Below, in pieces: positions 57,723-64,000 of a stretch of DNA of 64,000 nt (within the stretch, counting starts at the first letter, position 1; each line of letters starts with the position of its first letter). Position numbers and translations under genes: made by a program. Source of the stretch: Congeria kusceri (Eukaryota > Mollusca > Bivalvia > Myida > Dreissenidae); assembly GCA_027627225.1 (NCBI GenBank), contig CM051026.1, positions 10,211,425 through 10,275,424 on the forward strand, written 5' to 3'. The notes below the pieces were generated by a model that was not told the origin of the DNA, searched no databases, and was given only the letters and a program-made list of their open reading frames with translations.

Positions 57723-58572
57723 TTAAACAAGAGCACCGCCTACGGGTGCTGGACGCTTGACTTTCTCATATTTGATAGTAATATAGGCTTATGTGTATAA
57801 TAAGTTTATCACTGTCATAGAGTTCTTTTGAATTTCAAGTCAAAACCTCCTATAGATATTGAGAAATTTGACCTAAAGCAAACAATTTTAAGTTGAAAAA
57901 AGGGCAATAACTCCACCCAAATCCTTGATATAGTTACCTCATCTTGTCTACAAAATGGGTTCATAACTGTGACATTGTGTTTCAAGTCAAAACCTCTTAC
58001 AGATATTGTGAAATTTGACCTAAAGCGAAATTTCTAAGTTGAAAAAGGGCAATAACTCAAGCAAAATCCTTGATGGAGTTACCACCTCTTGTATACAGAA
58101 TAAGTTCATCACTTGATCAACTACTTTGAGTTTCAAGTCAATACTTCATATAGGTATCGAGAAATTTGACCTAAAAGGAAAATTGTAAGTTATAATAAGG
58201 GTAATAAGTTCATCAAAACCCTTTAAAGAGTTACCTCCTCTTGTCTGCAGAATGGTTTCAGCTCCATAAACAAGTACCCTGAGTTTTAATTTAATGTCTT
58301 GATAGTTATTGTGAAATTTTATATTTACCACATTTTTGTCAAAATACGTCCAAACAAGGAAAGGTAACTCTGGAAATACAAACAGGGTTACCTACCTTGT
58401 TGTAATGGAGAACCCTTTTGATACTGAACAAGTATTGAAAATTTCAAATGGATACCTTTGATAGTTTTTGCGAAATGGACTCTGCCAAGAAACTTAACCT
58501 TAAAACTTAGCCAAAAAACTAAACTAACGCAGACGCTGACGCAGAAGCAGGCGAAGGGCGACGACAATTACT
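57723..58572 (+). repeat. Dispersed repeat with about 145-bp internal units
   Basis: Starts AACAAGAGCACCGCCTACGG. Contains four units with GAGAAATTTGACCTAAAGC, AAGGGCAATAACTC and CTTGATATAGTTACCTC at spacings of about 145 bp. Ends in AGGCGAAGGGCGACGACAAT, then the TIR element at 58573. This kind of sequence is widespread in bivalve genomes as I know them. Non-coding. Confidence 0.6.
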
Positions 58573-59356
58573 CAGGCCCGTCGCCGCCATTTAAAAGGTG
58601 GTCCGGCCAAATTGTACATCGAACCCGGTTCAACTAGGGGGGGGGGGGGGTCCGGGGGCATGCTCCCCCGAAAAAAAAATATTCTGGAATGCTCGTATGA
58701 GCGTTGTCCGGCATATTTCAACCTTAAATCGTACGCTGCCAGCGCCGGTTATTTTGCTCATTTTTAGATGTTTTTTGCCAGATATGTCGACGTTCCTGTC
58801 AATATTTGACAATTAACGTCAAAGTAAAACAATCAGTATAACCGTGCTTATTAATATAAAAGAAGAAACACTGACAGAATTTAACATTTAATTTTACTCG
58901 ATCTTCAATACTCAGCATATTTTAAAATGAAAATAAAATGTTTAATAACTGTCATAAATACACTACATGTATTTCTATTTACCGATGATGGCTTTAAATG
59001 AATACTGCGAAGTCGTATACATATAAACTAAATTTAGCAAACCTAACAAATAAAGTTAAGATTATCAATTGGATACCTGATTTTGTATATAATTTGTTTA
59101 TACAGCGCAGTTTCATCACCATGTGCGCATCAATCAATAGTGATTAAGATCTTATCTGTACGCACTCTGTGGTATACGGACGAACGCAATTTTATTGCCC
59201 CGCTGTAAAACAACATTCCACTTTTCGACATGAAATTTAGACAGAAAACCTGATAAAATACGACTTTTAAGGAAAAAAAGGTGGTCTGGCCAAATACTTC
59301 AATCGGCCGAAAAAGTGGTCCGGCCATGACCGGCCGGACCGGCGGCGACGGCCTTG
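58573..59356. mobile_element. 784-bp TIR element flanked by TTACT
   Basis: Left end CAGGCCCGTCGCCGCC, right end (reverse complement) CAAGGCCGTCGCCGCC; both flanks are TTACT (58568-58572, 59357-59361). GGTGGTCCGGCCAAA occurs near the left end and again near the right end. The interior has a run of 14 G, then GGGGGCATGCTCCCCCG. No transposase frame, so non-autonomous. Superfamily not assigned: a 5-bp duplication does not fit hAT. Confidence 0.6.
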
Positions 59357-59714
59357 TTACTCGACTTTTTTTTCTTCGAAAAGTCGAGCTAAAAATCTAT
59401 ATTTAAAAAAATGATTATTATTGAAATGCACATTTGAGTATTAAATAGCTTCTGCAGACCGACCTATGGTTCCATTGTAAATAAATAAGAAATTTTTTTA
59501 CTGGACCTTGAGTATGTTCCCAAAGGACTGTTTCTATCAACCACCCAAGCAGAAATTTGGTCATTCGCTCAGTAAATTCGAACACATCCGGACACATCAA
59601 CAGGAACCAAAACCACAGCTGTGTTTAAATTAAACAGGACTGAAAGTCGCGGTCACCAAACCAAGCGGTGAAGGATACGACAGACAGTGATGGCGATTTA
59701 TGTTTGATTAAAAG
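59357..59714. other. No gene seen
   Basis: A short inverted repeat around TCGACTTTTTTTTCTTCGAAAAGTCGA occurs near 59360-59390 (arms about 10 bp). Otherwise nothing supported. Confidence 0.45.
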
Positions 59715-60870
59715 TCATGAAAAATATGATCTCATTCTTCTCATATCGCAATTTCATTCTTCACATTTTCTGTGTCCAGTTGTTGATATGCACTCAAATC
59801 ATATTCTTCACACATGAAAAAAAAGTGTTCAAATTTAAAAAAAAAGTGAATTTTTTAAATCCTAATCCTATTTTTCACACTATTTTTCACATTTACGTGA
59901 TTTACGGTACGCTACAATATGCATGGTATGGTACGAGACGGTTAAGTATGGTACGACTTGGTATGGTATGGCATGGTATAGTGTGGCATGGCATGGCATG
60001 TACGGTATGGTTTGTAATGCTATGGTATGGAAATGTACGGTACGGTACAGTACGGTACCATGCGGTACGGTACGGTACGATACTTTACGGTTAGGTACGG
60101 TACGGTTAGGTACAGTACGATACGGTAAGGAACGATATGGTACCGTACGATACGATACGGGAGGTACGGTACGCTACGCTACTGTACTGTCCAAACGTAC
60201 GTACTAACATGTGCGGAGGTTCTAATAAGATCATTATATTACCGTCCGTGTATACGAATATTCTAGTTCGGGCGGACATATGCATGGTTATTTTGGGTTT
60301 AATGATCCAAAATAGGACGTGTCTTTGTACGTACGTTCAGATGCGTGCATTGGTTAATATCCCAATAAAAAGGTGTACGTTCGTATGAAAGTACGCGAGT
60401 ACATAAACATGTACATATATATGTACATATACATGTCTGTCTCCTAATTAGACCGTACAAACGTATTGACAAACGATTAAGCGCATGCACACACAAGTAG
60501 CTCCTCAATAGGGCTTAATTTCTCATGGTGATGACAATACTGATGATGACGTTAAGTATAATGATAATAATGGTGATGCATAAAATAATTATGATGACGA
60601 TGATGACAATGATGATGATGACGATGGTGACGATGATGGTGATGATGATGATGATGATGATAACGATGATGATTTCTGTATAATTATGCTCCGAATAATG
60701 ATTTAATCGCTTGTCGCGTTACAATTTCACCTTAAATTATGTGAAAAATGTGATCCGTACGCATACTCCCTTTTTGGCCAATATTCTTCGCACATATTTC
60801 ATGCGACAAATGAGATCCTATTCTTCACAGGCGTGTGAAAAATATGATTTGTGAAAAATATGATTCTACA
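59715..60870. repeat. TGTGAAGAATA-type repeat split by two microsatellites
   Basis: 59720-59890 and 60740-60870 carry the same motif family as 14760-15010 (ATTCTTCACA, GTGAAAAATATGA). Between them is a degenerate (GGTAC/GGTAT)n cluster at 59915-60195 and a (GAT)n tract at 60595-60672. The 94- and 125-codon frames over the first tract are artefacts. Confidence 0.7.
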
Positions 60871-60897
60871 TAGCATACGAGTAATAAAGCACGTGCG

Positions 60898-61834
60898 TGT
60901 GACTTGGGTACAAACTAATATTATCTGTAATTTATAAAACCCGGCCTCTCACGCTTCAAATAAAATGAACAATATTATTTATGCTTTCTATTTGTTCCAA
61001 TGTTCAAGGTCTGCAACACTGCACTTGAATGCATTACAAAAATAATAGTAAAATCGCACGAAACCCGCGTTTATTGATTCCAACGTTGAGTTTACAATTG
61101 CCCGTTCTCTTCCGAAATCGAGCCAATTTTGTTTCTGTGTTTCGGGCATCCCGACTCTACCTAGCAAATAACCACTGACCCTAAAATTTTAGCGACGATT
61201 GTTTTTTTTTTCGTGAAATCTGTATTCGTCAGATATTAGATAATTTTAATGTTTTTTTTTTACCGGAATGTGTCTTTAAAAAAGTTAATAAAAACCTCAA
61301 TGCCGACCCTACCTAACATTTTTGAAACCGTTGCCCGGAACACACAATTAATTTTTTTAGCCTCACCATAAAATTATATTTTCGACATTCATGCTAATAA
61401 CAGATTGGTGACTATATATATATATTTACATAGCACTCTTTTCATAATGGATATACGTTCAAAAGTGCTCTACACTATATATACAATCAATGTATATTCT
61501 ACAAAAATAAGTGCCATTATAAAACATAACTATGGGCCCTGAACAATATTTTAAAGAACACATGTTGACAAAAGCTCCCACGGCGACTGTTCTTGTTATA
61601 ACAGTAACATGTTCACCAAAAACCAATGGCATCAGATTATTTACATTAGTATGTTTATAGCTTTTTTTTGTCACCGGTTACAAAAACAATACTGATCACT
61701 TCAATAAAAAAAGAAATAAATGTTTAAATTATTAAATTACATGCATACGTGATCGTATTTTTTAAATATGGAAAAAGATTTGCCACAAATACCATGGATA
61801 TTGGGAGATTTTGTAATCATGATCGCGCTTAAAG
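60898..61834 (+). repeat. Composite repeat copy 3, head module
   Basis: Matches 1-820 (for example ACTTGGGTACAAACTAAT, TGCACTTGAATGCATTACAA, TTCTTGTTATAACAGTAACA). It has its own insertion at about 61103-61380 with CCCGACTCTACCTAGC and CCGACCCTACCTAAC motifs. No gene. Confidence 0.7.
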
Positions 61835-61982
61835 ATCGTAATCTAAGTGATATTGTAAATTACATGCATACGTGATCGTATTTTTTAAATATGGAAAAAG
61901 ATTTGCCACAAATATCCAAGGATATTGGGAGATTTTGTAATCATGATCGCGCTTAAAGATCGTAATCTAAGTAATATTGTAA
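61735..61982 (+). repeat. Tandem duplication, two copies of about 122 bp
   Basis: The segment from AAATTACATGCATACGTGATC to AAAGATCGTAATCTAAGTGA occurs twice in a row, nearly identical. It ends in single 31-bp-satellite-like cores, at the place where copy 1 has its long satellite array. Confidence 0.88.
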
Positions 61983-61984
61983 CG

Positions 61985-62310
61985 TGATACTCGCTAATGT
62001 TTCTATGGACAAAGAACAAAATTATCGTTGTTAAACTACCCAATAAACAAAGCAAAAAGAAGTTCCGATTCTGAGCGGAGCATAGTAAAAATATGGTTCA
62101 ATTACAATTGCAAAAATATAGGTCAACTCATCTTAAAAGCGAAATAATGTTCGCATAATTAGTGTTTATCGAGCACTAAACAACTCTTTGTCGTTCTGAT
62201 GCGTGGCTATTAAACAACTCGTGCTAACCCCTTCTTGGTTTAATTCCTACGCATCAGAACTCCAAATCGTTATTTATTGGCCGATAAACAACGATTAAAC
62301 AAAAATTATT
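61985..62310. mobile_element. Foldback element fragment, ATTCTAACATGA family
   Basis: GATACTCGCTAATGTTTC, AACTACCCAATAAACAAAGC, GTTCTGATGCGTGGCTAT and GCCGATAAACAACGATTAAA in family order. It interrupts copy 3 of the composite repeat. Confidence 0.65.
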
Positions 62311-62560
62311 TCTAAATTAATTAACAGAAATGCGTCTTTGACTGCAAGTTGTTGTTTGATTTATGATCCTTTATATTCGTTCATTTGTGCATCATATTTT
62401 ACACCACTTTCACAATTTGCAAAACAAACAGCACTCACGATCTCTCGATCCATTTCACTGCTCCATCTTTATTTTTATACGAAACTATCCACTGAATACA
62501 ACATTCCATGTCCGTTTGGAACCGATATATGCTTACATTATAAAAGAAATGATGTTCGAT
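62311..62560 (+). repeat. Composite repeat copy 3, middle module fragment
   Basis: TTAACAGAAATGCGTCTTTG, CTGCAAGTTGTTGTTTGA and CATTCCATGTCCGTTTGGAA match 2990-3215 and 50490-50625. Overlapping 89- and 95-codon frames are not supported. Confidence 0.65.
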
Positions 62561-63000
62561 CTAAAGTTGTGTTATCGGCTAAAAAACCGCATCAGAACGA
62601 CAAATCGGTGTTTATTAAACAATAAACGATAATGCGAACATTATTTCGATTCTAACATGACCTGACAACATTTTCTGCAATTACAATGCGAAGTATACAG
62701 TTTCTGAACTATTTTTCGGGTTGTTTATTAGAAGTTTAACAACGATGAATTTTGTTCTTTGTGTATAGAAAACATCCTCGTTGTTTAATTCCTACGCATC
62801 AGAACTCCAAATTATTTTTTAATTCTAACAAGACACGCGCAGAGTGATTCTGATTTGACATATTTTTGCAATTGTAATTAGAACTACTTTTCACTATGCT
62901 CCGCTCAGAATCGGGACTTCTTTTGCGTCGTTTATTGGGTAGTTTAGTTCTTTCTCTATAGATAAAAATAGCGAGCATCATGTCAGAATGTGCGTTTGAT
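62560..63000. mobile_element. Foldback element, two nested fragments
   Basis: The equivalent of copy 1's element at 3236. It contains ATGACCTGACAACATTTTC, GTGTATAGAAAACATCC and a second fragment with TATGCTCCGCTCAGAATCGG and TCTATAGATAAAAATAGC, so two family members are merged or nested. Confidence 0.6.
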
Positions 63001-64000
63001 ATCAGTCATACAAAAGCAAAACATATATAATGATGCGTAAAAAGTCACAGTTCATTGGATAGTGGAAACACGTAAAATGCCAATTTTAGATAATTCATTA
63101 CCTTAACTCCACAATTCTTGGTGCGAGTTGGCTGATAATCGAAATATTATGCCAACAAAGATTTTCATGAAGTTGTAAAAAGATCAGATGAAAACATTTG
63201 GACTTAGAGATTGTATATAATTCATGGGCCATAACTCCACAATTCCTGGGACGATTTGGTTGATTATTGAACTTGGCCGTGATATTGTGCCAACAAACAT
63301 TTTCAGGATGTGTTCTGAAGATCGGATAAAAACGGACAGTACATTACGTGAGCATCGGGAATACTTATCGTTTCGCATGAGATCACCACGGATAAAGATC
63401 GTACATAGTCATTGTGACCCGCACTACCAAAGATCTAACATTAAGTAATTATCTAGAAAAATATCATATATAAAGCAATTATTATAAAAATTATCAACAT
63501 TTTATTAGAAATTACAAGCAAAAACTGAACAAAGGGACGCATACCATTAAAACATTGTGTGCAGCCTAGTTGTGAGGTTACACACGCACGATTCGGAGCC
63601 TCGCGTTTCAGTTTCAGAATGGTCCCTTCACATGAAAGAAGTCAACAATATTTTAAGTCGTGGCCATTTCTTTTCAATCGGAAGAGGTAGTGAAAACGAG
63701 CCATTAAGATATTTGCTCTCCAAGTTAACAGCTACATGCTGGTATTTATTAATGTTCGAAAATTAAGAAATTCTTTAATAGGAGTTTAGTTTGACAAAGA
63801 AATCGATAGTTTCAAGATTTTGATAAAAATATTCGCAATTAAATTCCATTAATAGTATTTATCGAGCACATGTTCCAAAGGACTGTGACATTTATTACTT
63901 TGTTAGAGATATATTATATTTTTTGTAAATTCTTTTATTACCTAATTCCATATTTTGCTCATCCATGCATAGCTCTTGTGTTTTGCATATGGCCAGAAAG
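63001..64000 (+). repeat. Composite repeat copy 3, tail module (cut by window end)
   Basis: 63330-63480 has 31-bp-like cores (GATAAAGATCGTACATAG), 63560-63640 matches 6115-6290 (CACGATTCGGAGCCTCG, TTCACATGAAAGAAGTC) and 63640-63950 matches 54590-54900. Both the 26-bp and the 78-bp arrays are missing. No gene. Confidence 0.65.

Noticed and set aside
58598..58816. 72-codon frame over the G-run
   Set aside because: Lies in the TIR element at 58573-59356; low-complexity start, no homology recognised.

Overview
This is an AT-rich eukaryotic, non-coding-dominated window. It has GT-AG introns, tRNA-derived short elements, LTR retroelements, foldback and MITE-like DNA elements, and many satellite arrays. 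The mix suggests a marine or freshwater invertebrate, most likely a bivalve mollusc: a Mutator-like/DEDDh-exonuclease gene, elements with about 165-bp tandem cores resembling the oyster pearl family, and retroelements with a Lys-type primer site. That assignment is inference; no marker gene fixes the species. I see no rRNA, CRISPR array, operon or intact canonical tRNA gene. Most long open frames here are stop-free readings of minisatellites, not genes.

Layout. 1-6480 is one copy of a composite repeat about 6 kb long: a head module, a 31-bp satellite, a middle module, a foldback element, a 26-bp minisatellite and a tail. 6490-13045 holds a foldback tandem, a large pearl-like element (6932-10220) split by a probable solo LTR (7572-8301), two long palindromic elements and a second pearl-like element. 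13.5-17.1 kb holds two 26-bp minisatellite loci around a tRNA-derived SINE. 19.1-21.0 kb holds a 22-bp array, a tRNA-like sequence followed by an exact 92-bp palindrome, and a 700-bp inverted-repeat element. 24.8-25.7 kb holds a possible small spliced secreted-protein gene running into a 24-bp (octapeptide) array. 26-37 kb is mostly unexplained sequence with hairpins, a 3x178-bp duplication, another 26-bp array, microsatellites and a third pearl-like element.

37694-42041 (minus strand) is the only clear cellular-type gene locus: six exons joined by phase-consistent GT-AG introns, encoding a Mutator-like transposase domain followed by a DEDDh exonuclease. It carries an in-frame TGA and at least two frameshifts, so I call it a pseudogene.

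44040-54830 is a second, collinear copy of the 1-6480 unit, expanded by four insertions: a tandem Ty3/gypsy array LTR-internal-LTR-internal-LTR (44609-49667, flanked by CATG), a 207-bp MITE, a 277-bp MITE and a 397-bp miniature LTR element (TRIM) whose LTRs contain tRNA-like A and B boxes. 60898-64000 is a third, truncated collinear copy. Because the copies are collinear, the uninterrupted copy serves as an empty-site control for the insertions in another, which is the strongest evidence in the window. 55-60.9 kb holds a further 26-bp array, foldback copies, a bivalve-type dispersed repeat interrupted by a TIR element, and microsatellites.

How parts relate: the retroelements are non-autonomous remnants (integrase C-terminus only, or no coding capacity) and would depend on enzymes made elsewhere. 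The satellites, foldbacks and composite units look like products of DNA-transposon or rolling-circle type amplification and recombination.
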